From contig NZ_LMJE01000007.1 of the NCBI RefSeq assembly GCF_001429245.1, positions 349,127 to 413,126 on the forward strand: a DNA stretch of 64,000 nt, read 5' to 3'. How positions within the stretch are numbered: the first letter of the stretch is position 1; each line of letters opens with the position of its first letter. Shown one piece after another: positions 16,744 through 26,712 of the stretch. The position numbers and the translations under genes were made by a program. The notes beneath the pieces are model-generated. The model was not told the DNA's origin, did not search any database, and worked only from the letters and a program-made list of their open reading frames with translations. The stretch is from Rhizobium sp. Root274. Its GTDB lineage: Bacteria; Pseudomonadota; Alphaproteobacteria; Rhizobiales; Rhizobiaceae.

Positions 16744-18294
16744 TCAGGCCTGACCGACAGCCTTTTCGGCAGCGGCGATTTCTGCGGCACGCTTGGCGAC
16801 TTCGTCACCAATCGGCGGGCCCTTGAAGCGCTTGTTCTCGAACACGACCCAGACAATCCCGGTCAGAACCAGGAAGCCGATCGTGATTGGCAGAGCCCAG
16901 TCGTTCGGTGCCTGGATGCCGATGAAGAAGATCAGCGCCATGGCGAGAATGCTGAGCACGGCGACCAACTTGTAGGTGCCGATCCCCATGTTCCATTCAC
17001 CCATCTTCGGCCACTTCGACGTTCCGATAGCGCCGATGCCGAGCGCGATCGGCAGGGCAAAGGAGAGGAACAGGAAGATGACGGTGCAGGACACGACGAT
17101 CGAATAGGCGGGCGTGCCGGCGATCGTGATGGCAGAGGTGAACCAGACGAACAGGACCGACAGGATGGCGCCAACCCAGATCGCAGCGACCGGCGTGCGG
17201 TGCTTGGGGCTGACTTTGGCGAGTGCCGACGAACCCGGCAGGCCCTTGTCACGCGAGAAGGCATACATCATGCGCGATAGGGAGGTAACGGTCGCCAGAC
17301 CGCAGAGGAACTGCGACACGAAGATGAGGAAGTAGAGGATTTCCTCAACGACCGGGTTCATCTGGGTGTCCATGGCCCAGAAGAAAACGTTCCAGCCCTG
17401 CTTTGCCGCATCGTCCATGTTCGGGATCATCAGGACGAACGAGCACAGCATCACGTAACCGAAGAGAGACGACCAGAGGACCGCCGAGATCATGCCACGC
17501 GGCACGGATGTCGAAGCCTTGATGGTTTCTTCCGACGTATGGGCCGAGGCGTCATAGCCGGTGATCGTGTAGATCGGCAGCAGCAGACCGAGACCAAAGG
17601 CCATCAGGGTCGAGACCGGGTTTGGCCAGACGCCACTTGCACCTTCCGTGCCGGTATAATTGGCGAAGGTGAAGAGGCGGCTGATTTCGAAGCTCGGTGC
17701 AGCCACCAGGCAGGCGATCGTCAGAAGCAACGCCGTTGCGAAAATCAGATAGCCCGAGAAGTCGGTGAGCTTCGCGGTAAGCCCGATGCCGAAGTGGTTG
17801 ATGACGGCCTGAAGGGCGGTGATGATGGCGACGAAGCCAACGCGCACGATCAGTGTGTCTTCCAGACCGAAATAGGCACCAAAAGCACCGAAGAAGAAGT
17901 AGTAGGTGCCGACATTGATAGCGCCCAGAACGGTCACGAGACCGAGCAGGTTGAGCCAGGCAGCGAGCCAGCCGGTAAATCGGTTGCCGAGGATTGACGC
18001 CCAGTGATAGAGGCCGCCCGCCGTCGGATAGGACGATGCGATCTGGGCGAGGCCGAGAGCGAAAACGCCGGAAATCGCGCAGCCGACGAGCCAGCCGATG
18101 CCGATCGCGGCACCGCCCACACCGGACGTTGCCTGACCGAGCGAGTTGATCCCGCCGGACAGGATGCAGATGATCGAGAAGGAAATGGCGAAGTTCGAGA
18201 ACGAGCTCATGCGCCGTTCCAGTTCCTGCGCATAGCCCATGGAGTGCAGGATATGAAGATCCTGTTTCTTGTCTGTATCAGAGTAATCTGACAT
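16744..18294 (-). CDS. APC-superfamily permease, amino acid/choline transporter (ACT) type
   Basis: A 516-residue inner-membrane protein with about twelve membrane segments. It begins MSDYSDTDKKQDLHILHSMG with GGGGGA upstream; earlier in-frame ATGs lack the family N-terminus. The ACT-type features are a SSFSNFAISFSIICILSGG first helix near residue 30 and GYDASAHTSEET near 255. This family includes yeast GABA permease and the choline/ethanolamine carrier Hnm1. Its position between a glutamine-synthetase-like ligase and an N-formylglutamate amidohydrolase-like gene suggests that it imports the amine or amino alcohol processed by this unit. Confidence 0.87.
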   Translation of the reverse strand: MSDYSDTDKKQDLHILHSMGYAQELERRMSSFSNFAISFSIICILSGGINSLGQATSGVGGAAIGIGWLVGCAISGVFALGLAQIASSYPTAGGLYHWASILGNRFTGWLAAWLNLLGLVTVLGAINVGTYYFFFGAFGAYFGLEDTLIVRVGFVAIITALQAVINHFGIGLTAKLTDFSGYLIFATALLLTIACLVAAPSFEISRLFTFANYTGTEGASGVWPNPVSTLMAFGLGLLLPIYTITGYDASAHTSEETIKASTSVPRGMISAVLWSSLFGYVMLCSFVLMIPNMDDAAKQGWNVFFWAMDTQMNPVVEEILYFLIFVSQFLCGLATVTSLSRMMYAFSRDKGLPGSSALAKVSPKHRTPVAAIWVGAILSVLFVWFTSAITIAGTPAYSIVVSCTVIFLFLSFALPIALGIGAIGTSKWPKMGEWNMGIGTYKLVAVLSILAMALIFFIGIQAPNDWALPITIGFLVLTGIVWVVFENKRFKGPPIGDEVAKRAAEIAAAEKAVGQA

Positions 18295-18403
18295 GGCATC
18301 CCCCAAAGTGGAGATCGCCCGCGGGATTGCGGCGATCATGTATTTGGCCCGCCGGTTTTTGTGGCGGTTATTCGCAGCTATGCTGCTCCCCGTGAGGTCG
18401 TAT

Positions 18404-19183
18404 TTATCGTCCCACGACCGCACTGACCGCATCTGCGATCAGCCCGGCGAGGTAGTCGGCCATGACCTCCTGGTCGACGGAATTGGATATCAGATCGTTG
18501 CGCACCTCGATCATGACGTTGGCATGACCGGCAGGCAAGGCATGCAGGCGCAGGGTGTGGGTAACACCATCCTCCGGCCCGTAAGGTGAATTGCGCTCGA
18601 CGCGGAATTGTCCAGCCTTCGCCGCGCCATCCAGTAGCGCATCGGCGAGACGGCTGTCGATGTCGTGCAGGATGCCGATCTCGACCTCCCGCGGCGTGCC
18701 GAAGTAGACCGGCGTGAAACTGTGGACGGTGACGACCACATTCGGCCTCCCCTCCCCGCTCCGGCGCGAAAGTTCTGCGCTGATCCGGTCGTGAAACGGA
18801 ACATAGATCGCAGCAGTCCGTGCGTACCGCTCGGCGACCGACAGGTCGCGGTTGCCGGGTATCTCGTAGATCTCGCTCTTTTCCGGCATTGCGGCAGGCG
18901 ATTCCGGCGGACGATTGCAGTCATAGATCAGTCGGGAAAACCGCTGATAGACCAGGAGCGCATCAAGCTTGGCCGACAGCAATCGAGAAAGGGCAAGTGC
19001 ACCGGGATCCCAGGCGATGTGGCTGGACAGGGCATCGCTCGACAGGCCGAGCGTGCCGGCGGCTTCAGGCAGCAGACGCGATGCGTGCTCGCAGACCAGC
19101 ACGACCGCGCCGCCGGCACTCACGTTCTCCACGGCGACGGTTTCCCCATCTGCCGATGTCAGGATCCCTGACCTCACGAGCAT
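18404..19183 (-). CDS. N-formylglutamate amidohydrolase family enzyme
   Basis: The 259-residue protein matches the FGase/HutG2-like family of zinc amidohydrolases that release glutamate from N-substituted glutamates. CEHAS near residue 31 supplies a metal-binding Glu/His pair, IYDCNRPP near 85 and VVTVHSFTPV near 150 are family signatures, and ALPAGHANVMIEVRNDLI near 215 is the C-terminal motif. No histidine-utilisation genes are nearby. It heads the leftward unit with the permease, GS-like ligase and dehydrogenases, so it may hydrolyse a gamma-glutamyl product rather than formylglutamate. A 110-base gap separates it from the permease. The divergent RpiR regulator starts 179 bases away. Confidence 0.85.
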   Translation of the reverse strand: MLVRSGILTSADGETVAVENVSAGGAVVLVCEHASRLLPEAAGTLGLSSDALSSHIAWDPGALALSRLLSAKLDALLVYQRFSRLIYDCNRPPESPAAMPEKSEIYEIPGNRDLSVAERYARTAAIYVPFHDRISAELSRRSGEGRPNVVVTVHSFTPVYFGTPREVEIGILHDIDSRLADALLDGAAKAGQFRVERNSPYGPEDGVTHTLRLHALPAGHANVMIEVRNDLISNSVDQEVMADYLAGLIADAVSAVVGR

Positions 19184-19218
19184 GCTGCTGTCCCCCGCGC
19201 CTTAAAGGCTGCTTTTGT

Positions 19219-19237
19219 TGAAGAAGAGAATTCTTCA
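19219..19237. promoter_or_regulatory. Candidate operator for the RpiR regulator
   Basis: TGAAGAA-GAGAA-TTCTTCA is a perfect seven-base inverted repeat between the amidohydrolase gene and the RpiR gene. A related AATCTCTTCAAAG half-site follows about 30 bases to the right. The position fits control of one or both divergent units. Confidence 0.5.
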
Positions 19238-19362
19238 CAGTTGCGCCAGTGTCAATCCGGTTCTGAAAAAATCTCTTCAAAGGCCGGTTGACTCAATTGT
19301 GACAGCGAGGCTTAATCCTAATAAAGCTGGCAAAAGATCGGCTTGAGGGGAGACTTCGGTCC

Positions 19363-20235
19363 TTGTTGAATGCGTCCAACACCGTATCGGACGTGATCCA
19401 TGCCCATTTCAATGGGCTGACGCGTGCTGAGCGACAGCTGGCCGAGAGCCTGCTGGAAAACTATCCCGTGTCCGGGCTCGGCAGCATCACAACGGTGGCC
19501 GAGAACGCCGGTGTGTCGACGCCGACGGTTGCCCGCATGGTGCAGAAGCTCGGCTACAAGGGCTATCCGGAATTTCAGGCGCATCTGCATCAGGAACTCG
19601 AAGCGACAATTTCCAATCCGATCGCCAAACACGACCGCTGGGCCGCCAACGCGCCGAACCGCCACATCCTCAATCGCTTTGCCGAAGCGGTCATGTCCAA
19701 TCTGCGCGATTCACTCGGCGAACTGAAGACGGCGACGTTTGACGAAGCTGCTCGCCTGATGGGCGATCGCGACCGCAGCCTCTACTTCGTCGGTGGCCGT
19801 ATCACGGGAGCGCTCGCCGAATACTTCTTCACCCACATGCAGGTCATCCGGCCGAAGACGACATTGATGTCGTCCAATGCCAGCTCCTGGCCGCAGCATG
19901 TGCTGAACATGCAAAAGGGTGACGTGCTCGTCATCTTCGACATCCGCCGCTACGAGGCCGACCTGACGACCCTTGCCGAAGTGGCGCGCGCCAATGGCGT
20001 GGAAATCGTGCTGTTTACGGATCAGTGGATGTCGCCGGTCGCGCAATACGCGGCCAACTGTTTCAAGCTCCACATCGAAGCCCCCTCGGCCTGGGACAGC
20101 TCGGTTGTGACCCTTTTCGTCGTGGAAGCCTTGATAGAAGCCGTGCAGAGCTCGTCCTGGAACGAGACGCGCGAACGTATGAACACCCTGGAAGGGCTAT
20201 TCGAACAGGCGCGCCTGTTTCGAAAGCCCCGCTAA
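19363..20235 (+). CDS. MurR/RpiR family transcriptional regulator
   Basis: This 290-residue regulator has an N-terminal RpiR helix-turn-helix (about residues 10-85, with STPTVARMVQKLGYKGYPEF) and a C-terminal SIS domain (about 125-265) that normally binds phosphosugars or other small effectors. The best start is a TTG, in tandem with a second TTG, preceded by GGGGAGA about nine bases away. It lies divergent from the amidohydrolase-headed unit and directly ahead of an ABC importer operon, so it is well placed to control both. RpiR proteins usually respond to sugar derivatives, so its effector here may be unusual. Confidence 0.88.
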   Translation: MLNASNTVSDVIHAHFNGLTRAERQLAESLLENYPVSGLGSITTVAENAGVSTPTVARMVQKLGYKGYPEFQAHLHQELEATISNPIAKHDRWAANAPNRHILNRFAEAVMSNLRDSLGELKTATFDEAARLMGDRDRSLYFVGGRITGALAEYFFTHMQVIRPKTTLMSSNASSWPQHVLNMQKGDVLVIFDIRRYEADLTTLAEVARANGVEIVLFTDQWMSPVAQYAANCFKLHIEAPSAWDSSVVTLFVVEALIEAVQSSSWNETRERMNTLEGLFEQARLFRKPR

Positions 20236-20363
20236 TCACAACGGAGGACAAAACGGGATACCGGCTCTAGCGACATATAAGACGAGGCCGATATCCGTCA
20301 CACAACGATAACAAAGGCCACATAAGTGAACCGCATCGCTGCCAACCTCAGAGGAGAAACACA

Positions 20364-21470
20364 GTGACCACCAATCTTCGCAAATTCCTGTCGCTCACGA
20401 CCGCTCTGGCCATGACGAGCTCCGCCGTCGCCTATGCCGAGCCGAGCGCCGAGCTGATCGAAGCCGCCAAGAAGGAAGGCATGCTGACCACGATCGCCCT
20501 GCCGCACGACTGGTGTGGTTATGGCGCCGTCATCGATGGCTTCAAGAAGAAGTATCCGGAAATCACCGTCAACGAACTGAACCCGGACGCCGGTTCGGCC
20601 GACGAAGTCGAAGCCGTGAAGGCCAACAAGGACAACAAGGGCCCGCAGGCTCCTGACGTTGTCGACGTCGGTCTCGCTTTCGGCCCGCAGATGAAGGCTG
20701 AAGGCCTGCTGCAGCCTTACAAGGTTTCCACCTGGGACGAAATTCCGGACACCATCAAGGACGCCGAAGGCTACTGGTACGGCGACTATTACGGCGTGAT
20801 GTCGATGATCGTGAACAAGGATCTGGTCAAGAACACGCCGGCCGACTGGGCCGATCTGATGAAGCCGGAATATTCCGGTCAGGTCGCTCTCGCCGGTGAC
20901 CCGCGTGCTTCGAACCAGGCCATCCTCGGCGTTCTCGCCGCCGGTCTCGCCTCCGGCGCAAAGGCTGGCAAGGAAGCCGGCGAAGCCGGCCTGAAGTACT
21001 TTGCCGAACTGAACAAGGCCGGCAACTTCGTTCCGGTTATCGGCAAGTCCGGCACGCTCGCCCAGGGCTCGACCCCGATCGTCGTTGCCTGGGACTACAA
21101 CGCCCTGTCGTGGAAGGACACGCTGGCCGGCAACCCGCCGGTTGAAGTCATCGTTCCGGCCTCGGGCGTCCTCGCCGGCGTCTACGTTCAGGGCATCTCG
21201 GCCTATGCGCCGCACCCGAACGCTGCCAAGCTGTGGATGGAATACCTGTATTCCGACGAAGGCCAGACCGCATGGCTCGCCGGCTATTGCCACCCGGCCC
21301 GCTTCAACGCCATGTCGAAGGCTGGCAAGATCCCGCAGGCCCTGCTCGACAAGCTGCCGCCGGCCGCTTCCTACGAGAAGGCCTACTTCCCGACACTGGA
21401 AGAAGTCGACGCAAACAAGGCAGCCGTCACGGCTGGCTGGGATAGCGTCGTCGGCGCGAACGTCCAGTAA
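20364..21470 (+). CDS. ABC transporter periplasmic substrate-binding protein
   Basis: The 368-residue protein starts at GTG with GAGGAG upstream and has a Sec signal peptide ending near AYAEPS (residue 26). The mature part is a type II periplasmic binding fold of the iron/spermidine-putrescine superfamily, with VDVGLAFGPQMKAEGLLQPYK near 100, WYGDYYGVMSMIVNKDLV near 138 and ISAYAPHPNAAKLWMEYLYS near 280. It is followed by two permeases and an ATPase, giving a complete importer. A hairpin after its stop probably keeps its transcript more abundant than those of the permeases. The ligand is not determined; the context suggests a polar amine-like compound. Confidence 0.88.
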   Translation: MTTNLRKFLSLTTALAMTSSAVAYAEPSAELIEAAKKEGMLTTIALPHDWCGYGAVIDGFKKKYPEITVNELNPDAGSADEVEAVKANKDNKGPQAPDVVDVGLAFGPQMKAEGLLQPYKVSTWDEIPDTIKDAEGYWYGDYYGVMSMIVNKDLVKNTPADWADLMKPEYSGQVALAGDPRASNQAILGVLAAGLASGAKAGKEAGEAGLKYFAELNKAGNFVPVIGKSGTLAQGSTPIVVAWDYNALSWKDTLAGNPPVEVIVPASGVLAGVYVQGISAYAPHPNAAKLWMEYLYSDEGQTAWLAGYCHPARFNAMSKAGKIPQALLDKLPPAASYEKAYFPTLEEVDANKAAVTAGWDSVVGANVQ

Positions 21471-21482
21471 TATCACGCACTA

Positions 21483-21518
21483 AAATGCCGTCCCGGTCTT
21501 GCGACCGGGGCGGCATTT
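21483..21518 (+). terminator. Attenuating hairpin after the binding-protein gene
   Basis: AAATGCCG-T-CCCGGTC pairs with GACCGGG-G-CGGCATTT around a TTGC loop, with one T-G wobble. It separates the binding-protein gene from its permeases, an arrangement common in ABC operons to give excess binding protein. Confidence 0.7.
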
Positions 21519-21563
21519 GCATTCAATAGGATCCGCGGGACAAGCGGACGAGGGGCAAGAGAC

Positions 21564-22454
21564 ATGTCTTTACACGAGGTAAGTGCGGGGGCGTCCGAGC
21601 AACAGCGCTTTCGGCTCCCATTGCATTGGCTCGGGGTCGTTCCCTTTGCCGCTTTCACGATCCTGTTCCTCATCATGCCGACGATGAAGATCGTGATCGG
21701 TGCCTTTCAGACGCCTGACGGCACATTCACCTTCGACAATATCGGCAGTCTGTTCACCGCATCGATCCTGTCCGCCTACTGGATCTCCATCAAGATCAGC
21801 CTCGCTTCAGCCATCCTGGGCTGCCTGATCGGCTTTGCCGTCGCCTCGGCAGTCGTGCTTGGCGGTCTGCCGCAATGGGTGCGCGGACCGCTGCTGACAT
21901 TTTCGGGCGTCGCCTCCAACTTCGCCGGCGTTCCCCTCGCCTTCGCCTTTCTGGCGACCCTCGGCCCGCTCGGCATTCTCACGATCTTTCTGAAGACCCA
22001 GCTTGGCATTGACCTGCGGGCTCTCGGCTTCAACATCCTGTCCTTCTGGGGCCTGACGGTCACCTATCTCTTCTTCCAGATCCCGCTGATGATCCTGATC
22101 ATCACGCCGGCGCTCGACGGCCTGAAGCGCGAATGGCGCGAAGCCGCCTCGATCCTCGGTGCGACCAACCTGCAATACTGGCGCCTCGTTGCCTTCCCGA
22201 TCCTGTTGCCCTCGATCCTCGGCACCATCGCGCTTCTCTTCGCCAATGCCTTTGGCGCCGTCGCAACCGCGATTGCGCTCACCGGCTCCTCGCTTAACAT
22301 CGTCCCGATCCTGCTCTTTGCCCAGATCCGTGGCGACGTGCTCGGCAATCCGCACCTCGGCTATGCGCTTGCCTTCGGCATGATCGTTGTCACCGGCATC
22401 GCCAATGCTCTTTATATCTGGCTGCGCGCATGCAGCGAAAGGTGGTTGAAATGA
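21564..22454 (+). CDS. ABC transporter permease subunit 1
   Basis: A 296-residue inner-membrane permease of the PotB/ThiP-like BPD_transp_1 family, with about six membrane segments. The cytoplasmic EAA loop that docks to the ATPase is visible as WREAASILGATNLQYWRLVA near residue 192. It follows the binding-protein gene after a hairpin. Its stop overlaps the start of the second permease by four bases (ATGA), so the subunits are translationally coupled. GGGGCAAGAG precedes the ATG. Confidence 0.9.
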   Translation: MSLHEVSAGASEQQRFRLPLHWLGVVPFAAFTILFLIMPTMKIVIGAFQTPDGTFTFDNIGSLFTASILSAYWISIKISLASAILGCLIGFAVASAVVLGGLPQWVRGPLLTFSGVASNFAGVPLAFAFLATLGPLGILTIFLKTQLGIDLRALGFNILSFWGLTVTYLFFQIPLMILIITPALDGLKREWREAASILGATNLQYWRLVAFPILLPSILGTIALLFANAFGAVATAIALTGSSLNIVPILLFAQIRGDVLGNPHLGYALAFGMIVVTGIANALYIWLRACSERWLK

Positions 22455-23233
22455 AGCGGCTCTGGGCCTGGGGGGCCCTGATCTTCGGCCTCCTCTACTT
22501 CTTCCTGCCGCTCATCGGCATGACCAATTTCTCGCTGAAGATGCGTCGCGGGGAGTACTCCTTCGACGCTTACAGCAAGGTATTCGCCGATTCCCGGTTC
22601 CAGGAAACCTTCACATATTCTGTGACCATGGCGCTGATGACCATCATCTTCGGGGTCTTTCTGATCGTGCCGACCGCCTATTGGGTCCGCCTCAAGCTGC
22701 CGCGCCTTCGCCCCTACATCGAATTCGTCACGCTCTTGCCGCTGGTCATCCCGGCCATCGTCATCGTCTTCGGCTATATACGGCTCTACAACACCTCGAG
22801 CTGGCTGCCGCTGACAGGCTCCGCCTTCGGCACGGATATCCTCCTGATGTTCGGCTATGCGACGCTTGCCCTGCCCTACATGTACCGTGCCGTCGACACC
22901 GGCCTTCGCACCATCGATATCGGCACGCTGACGGAAGCCGCGCAAAGCCTCGGCGCCGGCTGGTTCACGATCATTTCGCGCATCATCCTGCCGAATGTGC
23001 TGGTCGCCGTGCTCTCCGGGGCCTTCCTGACCTTCGCCATCGTCATCGGCGAATTCACCATGGCCGCCCTTTTGAACAAGCCGGCCTTCGGCCCCTATAT
23101 GCAGCTGCTCGGCGCCAACCGCGCCTATGAGCCGGCAGCACTCGCCGTCATCGCCTTCGGCATCACCTGGGGCTGCCTCGGTCTGATCCAGCTCGTTTCC
23201 CGCCTCCAGAAAACAGCCCCTCGCCAGGCTTGA
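22451..23233 (+). CDS. ABC transporter permease subunit 2
   Basis: The second permease, 260 residues starting MKRLWAWGAL, is PotC-like, with about six membrane segments and an EAA loop near LTEAAQSLGAGWFTIISRII (about residue 162). I chose the ATG at 22451 over one seven codons upstream because it overlaps the previous stop and has GAAAGGTGG just before it. It pairs with the preceding permease to form the membrane channel. The ATPase gene follows after 12 bases. Confidence 0.9.
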   Translation: MKRLWAWGALIFGLLYFFLPLIGMTNFSLKMRRGEYSFDAYSKVFADSRFQETFTYSVTMALMTIIFGVFLIVPTAYWVRLKLPRLRPYIEFVTLLPLVIPAIVIVFGYIRLYNTSSWLPLTGSAFGTDILLMFGYATLALPYMYRAVDTGLRTIDIGTLTEAAQSLGAGWFTIISRIILPNVLVAVLSGAFLTFAIVIGEFTMAALLNKPAFGPYMQLLGANRAYEPAALAVIAFGITWGCLGLIQLVSRLQKTAPRQA

Positions 23234-23245
23234 GGACTTCCTTTC

Positions 23246-24298
23246 ATGACCTTTCTGAAACTCACCCACCTGCAGAAGTCCTTTGGCCCGACCAAGGTCG
23301 TGCATGATTTCAACATGGCGATCGACAAGGGCGAATTCATCTCTTTCCTCGGCCCCTCGGGCTGCGGCAAGACCACCGTGCTGCGCATGATCGCTGGCTT
23401 CGAGACGCCCTCGGCCGGCACGATCGAAATCGCCGGCAAGGACCAGACCAACCTGAAACCGAACCAGCGCACCATTGGAATGGTCTTCCAGGCCTATGCG
23501 CTGTTCCCCAACATGAATGTCGCCGACAACGTCGCCTTCGGCCTGAAGATTGCGGGCATGCCAAAGGCGGACATCGACACGCGCGTCAAGGAAATGCTGG
23601 CGCTGATCCATCTGGAGCATCTGGCCGAACGTTACCCCTACCAGCTGTCAGGCGGCCAGCAGCAGCGCGTGGCGCTCGCCCGTGCGCTGGCACCCAAACC
23701 CCAGGTCCTGCTGCTCGACGAACCGCTTTCTGCGCTCGACGCCAAGATCCGCGTCTCACTGCGCGAAGAAATCCGCCAGATCCAGCAGAAGCTCGGCATC
23801 ACCACCGTCTTCGTAACCCATGACCAGGAAGAGGCGCTGTCGATCTCTGACCGCATCGTCGTGATGAATGCCGGCAAGGCCGATCAGATCGGCACGCCTT
23901 TCGAAATCTACAACCGCCCCACCACCCGCTTCGTCGCTTCCTTCGTCGGTACGCTGAACGTGCTCGAAGCCGTGGTCGCCGATCAGGGGGCGGGCCTCGT
24001 CCGGATTGGAGACAAGACGTTGAAGATCAACGAGCAGATTCCCGCTGCCAACGGCTCCGCCATACAACTGGCCATGCGCCCGGAAGCGGGCTCTCTGGCC
24101 GATCCGACCGACGCCACCATCGCCGGCACGGTGACATCGAGCCAGTTCCTCGGCTCGGTTATCCGCACCCGCGTCGATGTCGGCGGCAAGCCGGTCTGCT
24201 TCGACACCTTCAACGATCCCGGCAGCGCACCACCCGTTGTCGGCGCAACCGTCGGTGTGAAGATCGATCCCTCGGCATTGATCCTGCTTGCCGAGTAA
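23246..24298 (+). CDS. ABC transporter ATP-binding protein (PotA-like)
   Basis: The 350-residue ATPase has Walker A GPSGCGKTT at 36-44, the Q-loop in MVFQAYALFP near 79-88, the signature LSGGQQQR at 134-141 and Walker B LLLDEPLSALD at 155-165, followed by the switch histidine in VTHDQEEAL. The C-terminal 110 residues form a TOBE-type regulatory domain, as in PotA/FbpC subunits. It completes the four-gene importer. The next gene, a Zn-alcohol dehydrogenase, starts 49 bases downstream and is likely in the same transcript. Confidence 0.92.
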   Translation: MTFLKLTHLQKSFGPTKVVHDFNMAIDKGEFISFLGPSGCGKTTVLRMIAGFETPSAGTIEIAGKDQTNLKPNQRTIGMVFQAYALFPNMNVADNVAFGLKIAGMPKADIDTRVKEMLALIHLEHLAERYPYQLSGGQQQRVALARALAPKPQVLLLDEPLSALDAKIRVSLREEIRQIQQKLGITTVFVTHDQEEALSISDRIVVMNAGKADQIGTPFEIYNRPTTRFVASFVGTLNVLEAVVADQGAGLVRIGDKTLKINEQIPAANGSAIQLAMRPEAGSLADPTDATIAGTVTSSQFLGSVIRTRVDVGGKPVCFDTFNDPGSAPPVVGATVGVKIDPSALILLAE

Positions 24299-24347
24299 GG
24301 CAAATACCGCTCGACCCTCGACGTAACGACCAAGCGGGAGACGACCC

Positions 24348-25391
<1,044 letters not shown>

Positions 25392-25491
25392 CGATCGGCT
25401 GGCTGCAATTTTTGCGGTGACGGGAGAGAAATCCCGTTAACGCCTTTGTGGTGAGATGACTCCATTGTGCAGTGTACGGGGTTACAGGACC

Positions 25492-26637
25492 ATGGCGAAC
25501 AAGCCCGCCGAGATCGATCGACAAGACTTCATGAAGCAATTCATGCGGTTGAAGAAAGGTTCGGTAACGCGTCGCCACTTTCTTTCGGTCACGGGGATTG
25601 CGGCAGCGACAGCGTTTTTCGGCGCCGGCTCAACCTCCACTGCCGCAGCCGAGGCGACGGGACTGGGCCGTAAGGTGACGCTCGCCACCTGGCCCAATTA
25701 CCACGACCCGCAGACCTTCGAGGACTTCACCAACACCTACGGCGTCGAGGTCGCGATCTCCATCATCGGCTCGAACGAGGGGATGATGCAGGCGCTGGAG
25801 CTCGGACGCGGTTGGGACATCATCGTCCCGACGCAATATGCCATTGCCCCCTATGTCGAGCGCGGCATGCTGCAGCCGCTCGACCTCGCGCTCATTCCGA
25901 ACTTCAACCCGGCGACCCATTTGGAGCGCCACCTGTCCCCCTCGATTATCAATGGCGCCAGCTACGCGGTTCCCAAAAATGCCGGAACCACCGGCATGGC
26001 CTACAACCGGAGACAGCTTTACCCGATCTCCAGCTGGCGCGGCTTCTTCGACGTGGCGTTGAACGAAGCCTCGGGGCGCACCATTGTTCATGACTACCAG
26101 CTGACGGCCATCGGCAATGCGCTGGTTGCGCTCGGCCATGGCTTCAATTCCTGCGATCCCACCGAGCTCGCAGCCGCGGAAGCCCTGCTGATGCAGGTGA
26201 AACCACATCTCCATTCGATCGACAGCGATTACCAGCCTGCCATGCGCGCGGGCGAAGCCTGGCTCACCATGTGCTGGAGCAACGACGCCTATCAGATGGC
26301 CGAGGAAGGCGATATCGGCTTCAATCTCGGCTCGGACGGCGGTGAAATCTGGACCGACTTCTTCGCCATTCCTGCACAAGCCCAGAACCCTCGCGGCGCC
26401 CACGCGCTGATCAACCATTTGATGGATCCGAAAACGGCAGCGCAGGAGCACCTGTGCAACGGCGGCACCATCGTCGATAGCAGGGTCAAGGCCTATCTGC
26501 CGGAGGAAATCCTCTCCAACCGCATCACCCAGCCGGACGAGGCAAGTCTGACGCCGCTCGAATTCGGCATTGCCCGGGTGCTGACCGACCCCATGCGCGC
26601 CGACATTATGAACCGTTTCCGCAGCGCCGGCGGCTGA
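25492..26637 (+). CDS. Tat-exported solute-binding protein, PotD-like
   Basis: This 381-residue protein starts at MANKPAEIDR; an ATG 12 codons upstream is possible. A twin-arginine signal VTRRHFLSVTG near residues 27-37 precedes a hydrophobic stretch ending near TAAAEA. The mature part is a type II binding fold of the spermidine/putrescine group, with WPNYHDPQTFEDFTNTYGVE near 60 and WDIIVPTQYAI near 105. It sits downstream of a complete importer with its own binding protein, yet no second permease set follows. It may serve the same permeases with a different ligand range, or have lost its own. Export in folded form hints at a cofactor or bound ligand. Confidence 0.8.
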   Translation: MANKPAEIDRQDFMKQFMRLKKGSVTRRHFLSVTGIAAATAFFGAGSTSTAAAEATGLGRKVTLATWPNYHDPQTFEDFTNTYGVEVAISIIGSNEGMMQALELGRGWDIIVPTQYAIAPYVERGMLQPLDLALIPNFNPATHLERHLSPSIINGASYAVPKNAGTTGMAYNRRQLYPISSWRGFFDVALNEASGRTIVHDYQLTAIGNALVALGHGFNSCDPTELAAAEALLMQVKPHLHSIDSDYQPAMRAGEAWLTMCWSNDAYQMAEEGDIGFNLGSDGGEIWTDFFAIPAQAQNPRGAHALINHLMDPKTAAQEHLCNGGTIVDSRVKAYLPEEILSNRITQPDEASLTPLEFGIARVLTDPMRADIMNRFRSAGG

Positions 26638-26712
26638 CGCCCGCGATTTCCCGTGATAGCCAGCAAAAGGCAGCCCGAGCGCGGCTCGCCATGCCCAACC
26701 GACGGATGCCCC

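Noticed and set aside
18404..19183. Histidine-utilisation (hut) origin of the amidohydrolase
   Set aside because: The enzyme matches the N-formylglutamate family, but no hutH, hutU or hutI lies in the window and its operon partners are ligase and dehydrogenases.
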